DNA from: Clostridium fungisolvens
GTDB lineage: Bacteria > Bacillota > Clostridia > Clostridiales > Clostridiaceae
Reading direction: 5' to 3'
Assembly (NCBI RefSeq): GCF_014193895.1
Contig: NZ_BLZR01000001.1
Coordinates: 434,001-498,000, forward strand
Length of the DNA: 64,000 bases
Shown here: positions 16,608-26,240 of the stretch, piece by piece
How positions within the stretch are numbered: the stretch's first letter is position 1
Layout: the number at the start of each line of letters is the position of its first letter
Program-made: the position numbers and the translations under genes
Notes under the pieces: generated by a model
The model's input: the letters and a program-made list of their open reading frames with translations, nothing else
Databases searched by the model: none
What the model was told of the DNA's origin: nothing

Positions 16608-18089
16608 ATGAACAACAGGGACAGCCTTCTTATTAAGGGAAATAAGCTAAAGCAAATTTTATATAAGTACTATTATGTTTTGTTACTGATAATTTTAGCT
16701 ATAACTGTTTTTAGCTTAACATATAAACTTGGAGTAGAGCCTATAAAGGATTGGGATGAGGCTAGACATGGAGTTAATGCTTATGAAATGCTCAAAAATA
16801 ATAATTATATAGTGAATACTTTTAATTATGAAAATGACTACTACAACTTAAAACCACCACTAAGTTATTGGGGAATAATTTTAGGATTTAAGATATTTGG
16901 ATATAATCTAATAGGTTTTAGAGCTATGTCGGTTTTGAGTGCTTTTTTAACTATAATTATTGTAGCAGTATTCTCATACAAGAGATTTGGAAGAATTGCA
17001 TCACTAGTGTCAGTTGGTGTTATGGCTACTTCAATACACTTTTTACAGTTTCATGGAGCAAGAAGTGGAGATGCAGATTCAATGTATGTTTTGCTGTTTA
17101 CAATTTCAATTATGGCAGCAATAAATTCATACTATAAGAAGAGTTACATATATGTAACTGGACTAGCCTTTTCACTAGCATTCTTAGCTAAGAGTTGGCA
17201 TACTATGGCTATAGTAGGAGTTGTTGGACTATATTTAATAGTCACTAAGCTAATTTTAAAGTTTAATTGGAAACAGTGGCTTACATTCATTGGATGCAGC
17301 TTTGGACCTATTCTTGTATGGGCACTTATAAGAGTAAGATATGATGGTTTTAAATTTATTCATGATATGGTAACTTATGATTTGCTTTCTAGAACTAATT
17401 CTCCAATAGAGGGACATACAGGTCCTTGGTACGACTATATTATAGATTTAGTTGTGTATTATAGATGGTATATTGCTGTTTTTATTTTACTTGTATTTAT
17501 ACTAATAATATCAAGAAACATAAGATATGCTATTAAGGACAATCTTAATGAGTATATAGGATTAATAATATGGGTAGTGCTACCGTTGATTTTATTTTCA
17601 ATTGCCAAGACAAAATTGGCATGGTACATATTCCCTATATATCCACCATTAGCATTATTGATAGGATGTATGGCTGAGTATAGTATTCAAAGCTTTAGAA
17701 AAAGTGTATATCCTATTATATTATGCCTAATAATTGCCGCTACAGCAGGATTATATGAATATAAGCTCTTAAATTATATTAGAACTGAACCTGTAGATGT
17801 GTTTGAAAACTATCTAAGAGATAGCAAGATATCTTTAGACAAGTACACTTCTTATGTTTATAGACCTACTCAAGTTGAAGGTACGGATTGGAATCAAAGA
17901 AATGTATTTGCTTTAGAGCTTTTCAAAGATGGAAAAGCGAAGAATGGTGGCATAAAGGAATTCTTAAATACAAACAAAGATAGTATTCTGTTTTTAGATA
18001 ATAATGAAGCATCATTAAAATTAATTAAAGAAAATAACCTTAAAATAGTAGATTCTAATAGCAGTATAATTTCTGTAGCTAAGCAATAA
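16608..18089 (+). CDS. Glycosyltransferase family 39 / ArnT-like membrane protein
   Basis: The start is the ATG 7 bases after GGAGGA; an upstream in-frame ATG lacks a site. The 493-residue protein has about 11-12 membrane segments. The first extracellular loop contains DWDEARHG (Asp50-Glu51), the acidic catalytic pair of PMT/ArnT-like GT-C enzymes, followed by LKPPLSYW, also typical. These enzymes transfer sugars from polyprenyl phosphate to a lipid or protein outside the membrane. The last 120 residues form a soluble extracellular domain. The acceptor is unknown, but the preceding LCP gene suggests cell-envelope glycosylation. Confidence 0.88.
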   Translation: MNNRDSLLIKGNKLKQILYKYYYVLLLIILAITVFSLTYKLGVEPIKDWDEARHGVNAYEMLKNNNYIVNTFNYENDYYNLKPPLSYWGIILGFKIFGYNLIGFRAMSVLSAFLTIIIVAVFSYKRFGRIASLVSVGVMATSIHFLQFHGARSGDADSMYVLLFTISIMAAINSYYKKSYIYVTGLAFSLAFLAKSWHTMAIVGVVGLYLIVTKLILKFNWKQWLTFIGCSFGPILVWALIRVRYDGFKFIHDMVTYDLLSRTNSPIEGHTGPWYDYIIDLVVYYRWYIAVFILLVFILIISRNIRYAIKDNLNEYIGLIIWVVLPLILFSIAKTKLAWYIFPIYPPLALLIGCMAEYSIQSFRKSVYPIILCLIIAATAGLYEYKLLNYIRTEPVDVFENYLRDSKISLDKYTSYVYRPTQVEGTDWNQRNVFALELFKDGKAKNGGIKEFLNTNKDSILFLDNNEASLKLIKENNLKIVDSNSSIISVAKQ

Positions 18090-18168
18090 ATAAAGTTTAA
18101 GCTTACGATAACGCACGTAAAGATAATACCCAAATCGTCATATGATTTATATGATTGCATCTATGTTC

Positions 18169-18203
18169 AAAATAGTAACTTAAATTTAAGTTACTATTTT
18201 TTA
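18169..18203 (+). terminator. Perfect palindromic terminator
   Basis: A self-complementary 32-base palindrome (AAAATAGTAACTTAAA and its complement) runs into TTTTTTATTT. It is 80 bases past the glycosyltransferase stop. Confidence 0.85.
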
Positions 18204-18211
18204 TTTCTATA

Positions 18212-18235
18212 AATTCGGATTGAAGTGTTTCATAT
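18212..18235. repeat. Single end of the 99-bp palindromic repeat family
   Basis: TTCGGATTGAAGTGTTTCAT matches, in reverse complement, the first 20 bases of the unit arrayed at 56058. Only this end is present here. Confidence 0.6.
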
Positions 18236-18283
18236 TTAAAACAAACCAAAAAAATGACACCAAAAACAAAAAACAATTACTTA

Positions 18284-18329
18284 TGTAAACGTTCGTAGCA
18301 TTGTAAAATAATACTTGTAAACGTTGCAG
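18284..18329 (+). promoter_or_regulatory. Two cre/LacI-like operators upstream of the sugar importer
   Basis: TGTAAACGTTCGTA and TGTAAACGTTGCAG begin exactly 32 bases apart (about three helical turns). The shared core TGTAAACGTT resembles catabolite-response elements or LacI-family operators. The second copy ends 15 bases before the first start codon, so binding would block transcription or initiation. Confidence 0.65.
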
Positions 18330-18344
18330 TGAGGGGGAGAAAGG

Positions 18345-19319
18345 ATGCAGGAACGAGGAACAGCCGTAGCAATAAACAAATCAAAAAACAAAGTACCATT
18401 CAAAGAAAAATTTGATAAGATGAAACTAAAGTTTAAGAATCAAAAGCAACTGCAAGTTATGGCATGGCTTGGAGTTATATGGATGATTATTTTTTCCTAC
18501 ATACCAATGTATGGGGTAGTAATTGCTTTTAAGAAGTATAATATTACGAAACCTATATCAGAAGCACCTTGGGTAGGACTTCAATACTTTAAAGAATTTT
18601 TAGCTGATGAGAATTTCATGAATGTAATGAAAAACACAGTAGGTATCAGCATATTTAAGCTTATAGTATGTTTTCCATTACCAATAATTTTTGCATTGAT
18701 GTTGAATGAGCTTACATCTATTAAGTTCAAAAAGTTTGTACAAACTATATCATATCTTCCACACTTTTTATCATGGGTAATACTTGGTGGAATAATGATG
18801 AACTGGCTTTCTGATGTAGGAATTCTCAATACAATATTAAAGAGTCTACACATAATAAAGGAGCCAATCACCTACCTCGGGGAACCGAAGTATTTTTGGC
18901 AGATATCGGTAATATCTGAATTATGGAAGGAATTGGGCTGGTCAGCTATAATATACCTTGCAGCCATAGCAGGGGTAGATCCCGAACTGTATGAAGCAGC
19001 AACCACTGATGGAGCTGGAAGAATTAGAAAAATGATAAGTATAACTTTACCTTGCATAAAACCTACTATAGCACTACTGTTTATACTTGCAGTATCAGGG
19101 CTTTTAAATACAAACTTTGACCAAATAATGGTTTTAAAGAATCAATTAAATGCTAGTGCTAGTGATGTTTTAGATGTATATGTTTATAGAATGGGTTTAC
19201 AACAAGCAAGATTCTCTTATGCAACAGCAGTAGGATTATTTAAATCAGTAATAGCATTTATGCTTTTATGGTCTGCTAATTTTGTAAGCAAAAAGATGAA
19301 TGATACATCATTATTCTAG
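18345..19319 (+). CDS. Carbohydrate ABC transporter permease, LplB-type
   Basis: The 324-residue CUT1 permease has a Lys-rich cytoplasmic N-terminus, six membrane segments and the EAA motif EAATTDGAGRIRKMISITLP that docks the ATPase. LplB-type permeases import oligosaccharides, often plant polysaccharide fragments. It is first in a run of permease, permease, binding protein, sensor kinase and regulator. No ATPase gene is present, as is usual for this group, which shares an MsmX-like ATPase encoded elsewhere. RBS GAGGGGGAG. Two operator-like repeats lie just upstream. Confidence 0.92.
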   Translation: MQERGTAVAINKSKNKVPFKEKFDKMKLKFKNQKQLQVMAWLGVIWMIIFSYIPMYGVVIAFKKYNITKPISEAPWVGLQYFKEFLADENFMNVMKNTVGISIFKLIVCFPLPIIFALMLNELTSIKFKKFVQTISYLPHFLSWVILGGIMMNWLSDVGILNTILKSLHIIKEPITYLGEPKYFWQISVISELWKELGWSAIIYLAAIAGVDPELYEAATTDGAGRIRKMISITLPCIKPTIALLFILAVSGLLNTNFDQIMVLKNQLNASASDVLDVYVYRMGLQQARFSYATAVGLFKSVIAFMLLWSANFVSKKMNDTSLF

Positions 19320-19331
19320 GAGGAGCAAGGT

Positions 19332-20228
19332 ATGAAGATAAATTTTTTAAAACGCCGAACTAAAGGCGAAGCAGTATTTGATACTATAAACATAATAATC
19401 ATGCTAGTAATATGTTTTATAACTATATATCCAATTTGGTACACAGTAATTAACTCTTTTAATGAAGGACAAGATGCTATGCTTGGAGGGATTTACTGGT
19501 GGCCTAGAAAGTTCACTTTAGATAATTACAAAGCAGTGTTTAGTAATGCAGGGATTATAAAGGCTCTAGGGGTAACGGTTGCGAAAACTGTAATAGGAAC
19601 TGTAGTACATGTTTTCTTTACAGCGATGGTAGCATACTCACTTTCAAAGAAGAGTCTAGTTGGAAGAAATTTTTATACAACTTTAGGACTAGTAACACTA
19701 TTCTTTAGTGGTGGTTTAATACCTCTATATTTACTTATAAGAAATTTAGGAATGTTAGATAACTTTTTAGTTTATATAATACCAGCAGCATTTAGTTTTT
19801 ATGACTTGCTAATATTCAAATCGTTCTTTAGCCAGATACCGCCTTCGCTGGAGGAAGCAGCGAGGATAGATGGAGCAACTGACTTTAAGATATTTATTAG
19901 GGTAGTAATACCTATATCACTTCCAGTAATAGCAACTATAGCATTGTTCCATGGTGTTTATCAATGGAATGACTACTTCACAGGTATGATCTATATAAAC
20001 AATAATGATTTACAGCCTATACAAACTTATTTGTATAAGATTGTAGCTCAAACTGGTGCTAATGCAGTAAATACAAATATGCCTGGTGCGGTAGGAGCAT
20101 CTACAGTTACACAGCAGACTATAAAGCTTGCAACTATGGTTGTAACCACATTCCCAATAGTATGTGTTTATCCATTCCTTCAAAAGTACTTTGTAAAAGG
20201 AATGCTTTTAGGTTCAGTAAAGGGTTAA
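19332..20228 (+). CDS. Carbohydrate ABC transporter permease, YtcP-type
   Basis: The second CUT1 permease subunit (298 residues) has six membrane segments and EAA motif EEAARIDGATDFKIFIRVVIP. It starts 12 bases after the first permease with an AGGAGGAGC site overlapping the previous stop, so translation is coupled. It should form a heterodimer with the LplB-type subunit. The ending VKGMLLGSVKG is typical of the YtcP group. Confidence 0.92.
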   Translation: MKINFLKRRTKGEAVFDTINIIIMLVICFITIYPIWYTVINSFNEGQDAMLGGIYWWPRKFTLDNYKAVFSNAGIIKALGVTVAKTVIGTVVHVFFTAMVAYSLSKKSLVGRNFYTTLGLVTLFFSGGLIPLYLLIRNLGMLDNFLVYIIPAAFSFYDLLIFKSFFSQIPPSLEEAARIDGATDFKIFIRVVIPISLPVIATIALFHGVYQWNDYFTGMIYINNNDLQPIQTYLYKIVAQTGANAVNTNMPGAVGASTVTQQTIKLATMVVTTFPIVCVYPFLQKYFVKGMLLGSVKG

Positions 20229-20232
20229 CAAT

Positions 20233-20285
20233 TTCTGATTAACATCAAGTTAACTTATTCAAATCCTAAATACTTTTAATCAGAA
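20233..20285 (+). promoter_or_regulatory. Intercistronic hairpin between permease and binding-protein genes
   Basis: TTCTGATTA pairs with TAATCAGAA across a 35-base loop that itself contains GTTAAC-type repeats. Hairpins here often protect or process mRNA so that the binding protein is made in excess. There is no T tract, so full termination is unlikely. Confidence 0.45.
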
Positions 20286-20322
20286 GTTAGTATAAATATA
20301 ATAATCTTAGGGGGGACTAAGT

Positions 20323-21963
20323 ATGGTCAAGAAGAAAATTTGTAAGGCTTTAACTATAGGTCTAACAACTGTAATGAGTGTAGCACTTTTTGCAGGTTGT
20401 GGTAGTAGTAGTAAAGAAAAGGCTCAAGAAACAACAAGCAATTTAACTGCAGACCAACCAGGTTGGAAGGAAGATACTTCACCTATAACTCTTGATTGGT
20501 ATGTTAACTATTCATGGTTCACTAAGAAATGGCAAGACGATGCTATTTCTAAATATGTAACCAAGAAAACTGGTGTTACTCTTAATCTAATATCACCAGC
20601 TGGTAATGAAGCTGAAAAAGTAAATACTATGATTGCATCAGGTAAGCTTCCAGATATTTTAACTTTAGATTGTAATGATGCTGCAATTAAGACTATGATT
20701 CAAGGTGGATTAGTATCTCCATTAGATGAATTAGCTAAAAAGTATGATTTGTACTTTACTAAGGTTGCAGATCAACAAAAACTTGACTGGTATAAACAAG
20801 AAGACGGTCACGTTTATGAATATCCAAATGCATCATCATCTTTAAAAGATTTCGATAAATACAAGGATCTTAAACCATCAAATCAAACTTTCTTAGTAAG
20901 AAAAGACATGTATGAAGCTTTAGGAAAGCCAGATATGTCAACACCAGATGGTTTCTTAAATGCTTTAAAAGCTGCTAAAGAAAAATTTGGTACTGTAAAT
21001 GGTCAACCATTGATTCCAATAGGATTCCATGAATTTGGAGATACAGGAAACTATTCTTTTGAAGCATATCTTCAAAACTTCTTATCTATCCCAATGGATA
21101 AGGATGGAAAGTTCTATGATAGACAAACTGACCCAGAATATGTAAATTGGTTAAAGACTTTCAGAAAAGCTAACGAAATGGGACTTTTAGCAAAAGATAT
21201 ATTTGTTGATAAGAGATCACAAATGGAAGAAAAGATCGCTCAAGGCAGATACTTTGCTATGTTATATCAGAGATCAGATATGGCTACACAACAGTTAGCA
21301 TTATACAAAAAAGATCCTAACTCAATATATATAGCTGTAGATGGACCTAAGAACTCTAAGGGAGAACAATCAAAGCTTGCAGGAGACAGCTTAGGTGGTT
21401 GGACAGTAACACTTGTATCAAAAGCTTGTAAAGATCCAAAGAGAGCTATAAGATTCATAAGCTATTTAATCAGTGAAGAAGGTAATAAAGACTTATTCCT
21501 AGGCGAAAAAGGCGTAACTTATGATACAATAGACGGAAAAGAGCAATTCAAACCAGAAGTTCTTGATTTATTAAACACAGACAGAGCTGCATTCGATAAG
21601 AAATACGGTGCATCATTCACTTACTGGATGTTAATGGATACTAACCTACAACTTAAGTGGGCTCCTCCATCATCAGCTCCAATAAAAGCTATGGAAGATT
21701 GGACAAAAGGAAAGACTGTAAGCTATGCAGTATTTGATAATACTAAACCAACTGGAGATAATGCAGAAGGAATAGCAGAGACTAAGATTGAACAACTTTT
21801 CGGTACTACACTTCCTAAGTTATTAATGGCTAAGTCAGATGCTGAATTCGATAGCATATTTGCTGAATTCAAGAAGAAGAGAGACGAAGCTGGTTTCGAT
21901 AAAGTTATGGCTTACAAACAAAAACAATACGAATCTAATAAGACTAAATTAGGCGTTAAATAG
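20323..21963 (+). CDS. Extracellular solute-binding lipoprotein, LplA-type
   Basis: The 546-residue protein has a signal peptide with lipobox LFAGC, Cys26 being the lipid-modified residue, then a Ser-rich linker and a large two-lobed binding domain. The length, over 500 residues, and sequence style (TSPITLDWYVNYSWF, LLNTDRAAFDKKYG) fit the LplA/YtcQ group of oligosaccharide-binding proteins. It delivers substrate to the two permeases encoded upstream. Codon use is more biased than its neighbours, consistent with high expression. RBS TAGGGGGGAC. A 15-base hairpin follows the stop. Confidence 0.93.
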   Translation: MVKKKICKALTIGLTTVMSVALFAGCGSSSKEKAQETTSNLTADQPGWKEDTSPITLDWYVNYSWFTKKWQDDAISKYVTKKTGVTLNLISPAGNEAEKVNTMIASGKLPDILTLDCNDAAIKTMIQGGLVSPLDELAKKYDLYFTKVADQQKLDWYKQEDGHVYEYPNASSSLKDFDKYKDLKPSNQTFLVRKDMYEALGKPDMSTPDGFLNALKAAKEKFGTVNGQPLIPIGFHEFGDTGNYSFEAYLQNFLSIPMDKDGKFYDRQTDPEYVNWLKTFRKANEMGLLAKDIFVDKRSQMEEKIAQGRYFAMLYQRSDMATQQLALYKKDPNSIYIAVDGPKNSKGEQSKLAGDSLGGWTVTLVSKACKDPKRAIRFISYLISEEGNKDLFLGEKGVTYDTIDGKEQFKPEVLDLLNTDRAAFDKKYGASFTYWMLMDTNLQLKWAPPSSAPIKAMEDWTKGKTVSYAVFDNTKPTGDNAEGIAETKIEQLFGTTLPKLLMAKSDAEFDSIFAEFKKKRDEAGFDKVMAYKQKQYESNKTKLGVK

Positions 21964-21975
21964 TAATTATAATAA

Positions 21976-22009
21976 GGTGTTGTCTTGAACAATAGTTCAA
22001 GGCAGCACC
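21976..22009 (+). terminator. Hairpin after the binding-protein gene
   Basis: GGTGTTGTCTTGAAC pairs with GTTCAAGGCAGCACC (two wobble pairs) around AATA. Only ATAATTTAATTT follows, so it may be a leaky terminator or mRNA stabiliser before the regulatory genes. Confidence 0.6.
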
Positions 22010-22168
22010 ATAATTTAATTTGAAATAAATTCTAATATTGAAAGAAATATGGTATAATAAGATGAAGAAATTTTTAACCTCTCTAACGAAAAAAGTAAGA
22101 ATCAAATGTATATTTGGTGATTATATTGATTTTTTCATAAAAATGAAAACCTTTAAATGGGGGAAAGA

Positions 22169-23977
22169 ATGATAAAAAAGCTTATTGCCAAATTTAATAA
22201 TACTACCCTTGTAAAAAAGTTCTTAATTTCTTATATAAGTATAATTGCTGTACCCATACTAGCAGTTGTATCAATATCTTATGGAACCATTCAGAAAAGA
22301 AACCGTGAAGATTCACTAAAGCAAAGTGATTATAAACTAGATGCCGAGTATCAGAACATTTATAGAAATATGAGCATAATGGGCAATATCATACAGATTG
22401 TAATAAATAACAAAGAGATGTTGGCCTTTATAGGTGGAACAGAAGAGTATAGTACTGAGGATTTGGTGAAATTCAACAATACAACCTATAAGGATATTGT
22501 ACATCTTCAATATAACAATGCAATGATTGAAGGAATAAATATCTTTACGGACAATGAGAAGGTAAAGGAAATATGGCCCTTAATTTATAGGGAGAATAGA
22601 ATAAAAGATAATCAATGGTTCCAAAAAACTCTTGAAAATAATACAAAGGTTTATTGGGATATTAATCATTTGGATAATGATATTAATAAGGCAGTAGTTA
22701 CTAATGAAGGGGAACCTAATCTAATAGTTTCTCTAAACAGAGAACTAAGATACCCAGAAGATAAACATATCGGGGTAGTAAGAATAAATATGGCTTCAAA
22801 AAACTTCTTCCCTAAAATGTACGAGAATCCAAATGATGATAGCAATGAAATGTTATTAGTAAACAAGAATGGAAAGATGTATGGCAACAAGGATAATGCA
22901 TTTGAACAAAACGCAAAGTTTAATAAAACCAAGTTTTTTAAATCTTTTCAAGATAAAGTCAAAGGCAATGATGGCATGTTTTCATATAATGACGGTTTTA
23001 CTGAGTATACTGTGGTTTACAAGGTAGCTCCTATAGAAGATTGTTATCTTGTAAATATAATAGATATAGGTAAAGTAAATAGTAGTATAAAATATACTAG
23101 AAATTTATTTGTAATTGGGACTGTTTTCCTAATAGGAATGCTTTCTTTAATAATATACTACATAACAAACATAATACTTAGGAGACTATATATAATCATA
23201 AAATCCTTAAAGAAAGTTCGTGGGGGAGACTTAAATGTAGAAATACCTGTTTACAGTAATGACGAGATTGGTCTTTTAGCCCACCATTTTAGACAACTAG
23301 TAAATAAAATAAATGTACTCATAAAGGATAGTATAGATAAGAAAACTGTAACTAAAGAAGCTGAATTGAAGGCTTTAAAAAATCAGTTAGATGCCCATTT
23401 TTTATATAATACACTAGAAAACATAAGAATGATGGCAGAGATAGAAGAGAACTATACCGTATCAGACTCTTTGGCAAGTCTTGGTGAAATGATGAGATAT
23501 AATATGAAGTGGGATAGGGATTATGTTCCTTTATTTGAGGAGATAAACCATATCAAAAATTATATAGCATTGATGGCAATAAGATTTGAGCATAACATAA
23601 GTTTGAGAATAAATATTGACGAAAGATTAATGGACAAGGATGTGCTTAAGTTATCGCTTCAACCATTAGTAGAAAATGCAGTAAAGCATGGATTAAGTAA
23701 GAAACTTGTAAAAGAGGATGGTACAATAGTTGTTGATGGTAAAGAGGATAAAGAATTCACTTATATAACTATTACAGATAATGGTTGTGGTATAGATGAA
23801 GCTAGTCTTATAGAACTAAAAGAGTTTTTAAATAGCAGTGAACAAAACACAAAGCATGGACTTGGAATGAAAAATGTAAATGAAAGAATAAAGATTTATT
23901 ATGGAGAGTATTATGGCATCGATATTGTCAGTAAAAAAGGTTATTTTACTAAGATAATACTAAAATTACCAAGGTAA
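22169..23977 (+). CDS. Sensor histidine kinase, YesM-type
   Basis: The start is the ATG 5 bases after TGGGGGAA. An in-frame ATG four codons earlier overlaps that site. The 602-residue kinase has TM1 (about 17-37), a large extracellular dCache-like sensor, TM2 (about 310-335), HAMP, the His_kinase domain with phospho-acceptor in LDAHFLYNTLEN, and an ATPase domain with NAVKHGL and DNGCGI. YesM-type kinases sense extracellular carbohydrate, sometimes via the binding protein, and phosphorylate a YesN-type regulator, which is encoded next. It probably controls the importer genes upstream. Confidence 0.93.
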   Translation: MIKKLIAKFNNTTLVKKFLISYISIIAVPILAVVSISYGTIQKRNREDSLKQSDYKLDAEYQNIYRNMSIMGNIIQIVINNKEMLAFIGGTEEYSTEDLVKFNNTTYKDIVHLQYNNAMIEGINIFTDNEKVKEIWPLIYRENRIKDNQWFQKTLENNTKVYWDINHLDNDINKAVVTNEGEPNLIVSLNRELRYPEDKHIGVVRINMASKNFFPKMYENPNDDSNEMLLVNKNGKMYGNKDNAFEQNAKFNKTKFFKSFQDKVKGNDGMFSYNDGFTEYTVVYKVAPIEDCYLVNIIDIGKVNSSIKYTRNLFVIGTVFLIGMLSLIIYYITNIILRRLYIIIKSLKKVRGGDLNVEIPVYSNDEIGLLAHHFRQLVNKINVLIKDSIDKKTVTKEAELKALKNQLDAHFLYNTLENIRMMAEIEENYTVSDSLASLGEMMRYNMKWDRDYVPLFEEINHIKNYIALMAIRFEHNISLRINIDERLMDKDVLKLSLQPLVENAVKHGLSKKLVKEDGTIVVDGKEDKEFTYITITDNGCGIDEASLIELKEFLNSSEQNTKHGLGMKNVNERIKIYYGEYYGIDIVSKKGYFTKIILKLPR

Positions 23978-23991
23978 GGTGGAGAGGCTAT

Positions 23992-25533
23992 TTGAAAAAG
24001 GTTTTGATAGTTGATGATGAAAAGTTTATACGAAATGGACTTGAATCCATAATTAAAAGAAAATATGAAGATAAATATGAAACCATTTTATGTTCAAATG
24101 GGATTGATGCATTGGATAAAGTAAAGAATAACGAAATATTTTTTGTTATTACTGATATAAGAATGCCTGATTGTGATGGAATAGAATTTTTGAAAAAATT
24201 AAATAACGAAGAGATAAAAATTCCGACATTGATTCTTAGCGGTTACGATGATTTTAATTATGCCGTAGAAGCATTAAGATATGGTGCGAAGGATTATTTA
24301 TTAAAGCCTATAAAAAAGAATGAATTATATGAGTGTATTGAAAAAATAGAAAAAGAGTACGATCTAGCTATGGAAAATAGCAATAAGGAGAGTATTGAGC
24401 TAATAAATGAAGTTAGTAATAGATTCAACATAATACTATTAAATGAAAGGCTTAATGATGAGGCAATAAAAGAGGAATTAGCAAAGCTTTGTCAGGGAAT
24501 TGACGAAAGTTCTTATTATTTAGCTGTTCTCTTTAAGAAAGATTTAATGATGATACCTGAGACAGAAAGGAATGAAAAGTATGATGAGCTGTTAAAAGCA
24601 ATCATACGGCAAGAAGAAAAGGTTTCTGCCTTTGTTGATAATCAAGGAAACTTGAACATAATCTATAGTGACATTAATGCAATAGCTGATATAAAAAATT
24701 GGATTAATGAAAATAAAAAATACGGATACTGCTGTGGAGTAAGTAATAATTTAATTGATTTCAATCAATTTAGATTTGGATATAAGAATGCTATCCTTGC
24801 TTTAAAGAGCAATTTAATATACAAGGAAAATAGACGTCTTACAACTTATGAATATGTATTAGAAAAGAGTAAAACTATTGTTCAAAATGAATTGGTTGAA
24901 AAGCTTATTAATTTAATTGGAACTAAAAGGCGAGATAAGATAGTTGAGTTTCTTCAATTAATCTATGCTGAGGAAGTGGTTAGAGAGCATGGTATTGTAT
25001 ACCTTGAGAGATCTAATGAAAAATTGCTGGAAAATATGAAAAGTTATTTAGATCAACAAATCTCTAGTAACCTAGAGCTAAAGCATAAGCTTGAATTTAT
25101 AAGCAATATTTTAAATTTTAGTAACTACAGAGAATTTTATTATGAACTTAAAGAATTAGTGCTTTATGTTGATGAGTTGCTTTTTGAGATGAGAAGAGCT
25201 TTGTGTGATAAGAGTTTTATAGGAAAAGCAATCGAATATATAAATGATAACTATTCTAAAAATTTATCACTGACTGTGGTATCAAATGTAGTGTCTGTTA
25301 ACTACAGTTACTTCTCACAGGTGTTTAAAGAACATACTGGAGAAAATTTCATAAATTATTTAAGAAACATAAGGGTTAAAAAAGCTCAAGAGCTTTTAAG
25401 AGAGCAAGAACTTAAGGTTTATGAGGTTGCTGAGGCTGTAGGATATTCTGATTCAAAGCAGTTTACAAAGGCTTTTAAGAGTGTCACCGGAATAACTCCA
25501 CAAGAATTCAAAGAAAAGCAGTTTATTAATTAG
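23992..25533 (+). CDS. Response regulator with AraC-type DNA-binding domain, YesN-type
   Basis: Translation appears to start at TTG, 5 bases after GGAGAGG. The 513-residue protein has a receiver domain (acidic pair in IVDDEKF, phospho-acceptor Asp in ITDIRMPD, Lys in LLKPIKK), a 280-residue middle region common in YesN proteins, and a C-terminal double helix-turn-helix of the AraC family (about 410-513, SVNYSYFSQVFKEHTGENF and YSDSKQFTKAFKSVTGI). It is 14 bases after the kinase gene. The expected role is activation of the upstream importer and perhaps distant glycosidase genes. Confidence 0.93.
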   Translation: MKKVLIVDDEKFIRNGLESIIKRKYEDKYETILCSNGIDALDKVKNNEIFFVITDIRMPDCDGIEFLKKLNNEEIKIPTLILSGYDDFNYAVEALRYGAKDYLLKPIKKNELYECIEKIEKEYDLAMENSNKESIELINEVSNRFNIILLNERLNDEAIKEELAKLCQGIDESSYYLAVLFKKDLMMIPETERNEKYDELLKAIIRQEEKVSAFVDNQGNLNIIYSDINAIADIKNWINENKKYGYCCGVSNNLIDFNQFRFGYKNAILALKSNLIYKENRRLTTYEYVLEKSKTIVQNELVEKLINLIGTKRRDKIVEFLQLIYAEEVVREHGIVYLERSNEKLLENMKSYLDQQISSNLELKHKLEFISNILNFSNYREFYYELKELVLYVDELLFEMRRALCDKSFIGKAIEYINDNYSKNLSLTVVSNVVSVNYSYFSQVFKEHTGENFINYLRNIRVKKAQELLREQELKVYEVAEAVGYSDSKQFTKAFKSVTGITPQEFKEKQFIN

Positions 25534-25550
25534 TATTTTTTGATGTTTGC

Positions 25551-25750
25551 TGAAATTTAGGTGTCACTATCTCCAATGCTTGAATGAGCTTCGCAGAGAA
25601 TTAATATGACTTATTCCAATAAGATAGCTACAACTGTATAACTCACTACGTTCGGACAATACAGTTGATTAACGCTATCTTATCTTCATAAGTTATTTAA
25701 TTCTAGTTGCTTGCTCATATAGCATCTCCGTTAGTAACACCTAAATTTCA
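25551..25750. repeat. Palindromic element family 1, copy B (complete, 200 bp)
   Basis: It begins 17 bases after the response-regulator stop. Ends are TGAAATTTAGGTGT and ACACCTAAATTTCA, and the core is AACTGTATAACTCACTACGTTCGGAC. Terminal changes relative to copy A are compensated on the opposite arm (TTAAGG to TTTAGG), which supports a selected palindrome. Confidence 0.8.
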
Positions 25751-26050
25751 ATAGTAATATTAAAATAATACTAATTAGCGTTTTAAGAGGAAACTAAAAT
25801 TAGATGGTTATATTTTTGATGAATGAGAGTTGTGAAGGATTTTATCTATGTAGGAAACTAGATTATAAACAGTATTAAATATAGTACAAGCTTAATTACT
25901 TTAATGATAGCATCATAGATGGATTTACTAAAAACTATAATGAAAATAGCAATTCTATTATTAGTTAATAATAGAACATTTATCAGTTGATAATAAATAT
26001 CATGAATAGTAGAACAGAAAATAAAATATATATAATTGTAAAAGTCTTAT

Positions 26051-26087
26051 AAATACCGAGGTGTAAAGAAATATCCTCGGTATTTTT
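26051..26087 (+). terminator. Intrinsic terminator
   Basis: AAATACCGAGG pairs with CCTCGGTATTT, followed by TTT. It lies 500 bases past the regulator gene and 150 bases before the rubrerythrin, insulating the latter. Confidence 0.7.
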
Positions 26088-26141
26088 GTTGATTTTAATG
26101 GGTCAAAGTATTATTTAATGAAAAATTTTCTAAAAAGGGTC

Positions 26142-26170
26142 TTTACAATTAATAATAACTATTATATAAT
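26142..26170 (+). promoter_or_regulatory. Strong sigma-A promoter of reverse rubrerythrin
   Basis: TTTACA and TATAAT are separated by 17 bases, about 70 bases before the start codon. This fits the strong codon bias of the gene. Confidence 0.7.
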
Positions 26171-26240
26171 ATGAATTGTGAAGAAATTAATCAGTTATCA
26201 AATGAAATTAATATATATGATTTAAGAGGAGGATTTAGAA

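Larger units (their letters stand above)
25534..26240. other. Intergenic stretch before the reverse rubrerythrin
   Basis: It contains a complete family 1 element, a terminator at 26051-26087 and a good promoter at 26142-26170. A 24-codon frame from 25804 has a weak ribosome binding site but no other support. No other gene was seen. Confidence 0.5.

Noticed and set aside
25804..25878. 24-codon frame after palindromic element B
   Set aside because: Weak spacing from AAGAGGA, no conserved feature, and likely chance in AT-rich DNA.
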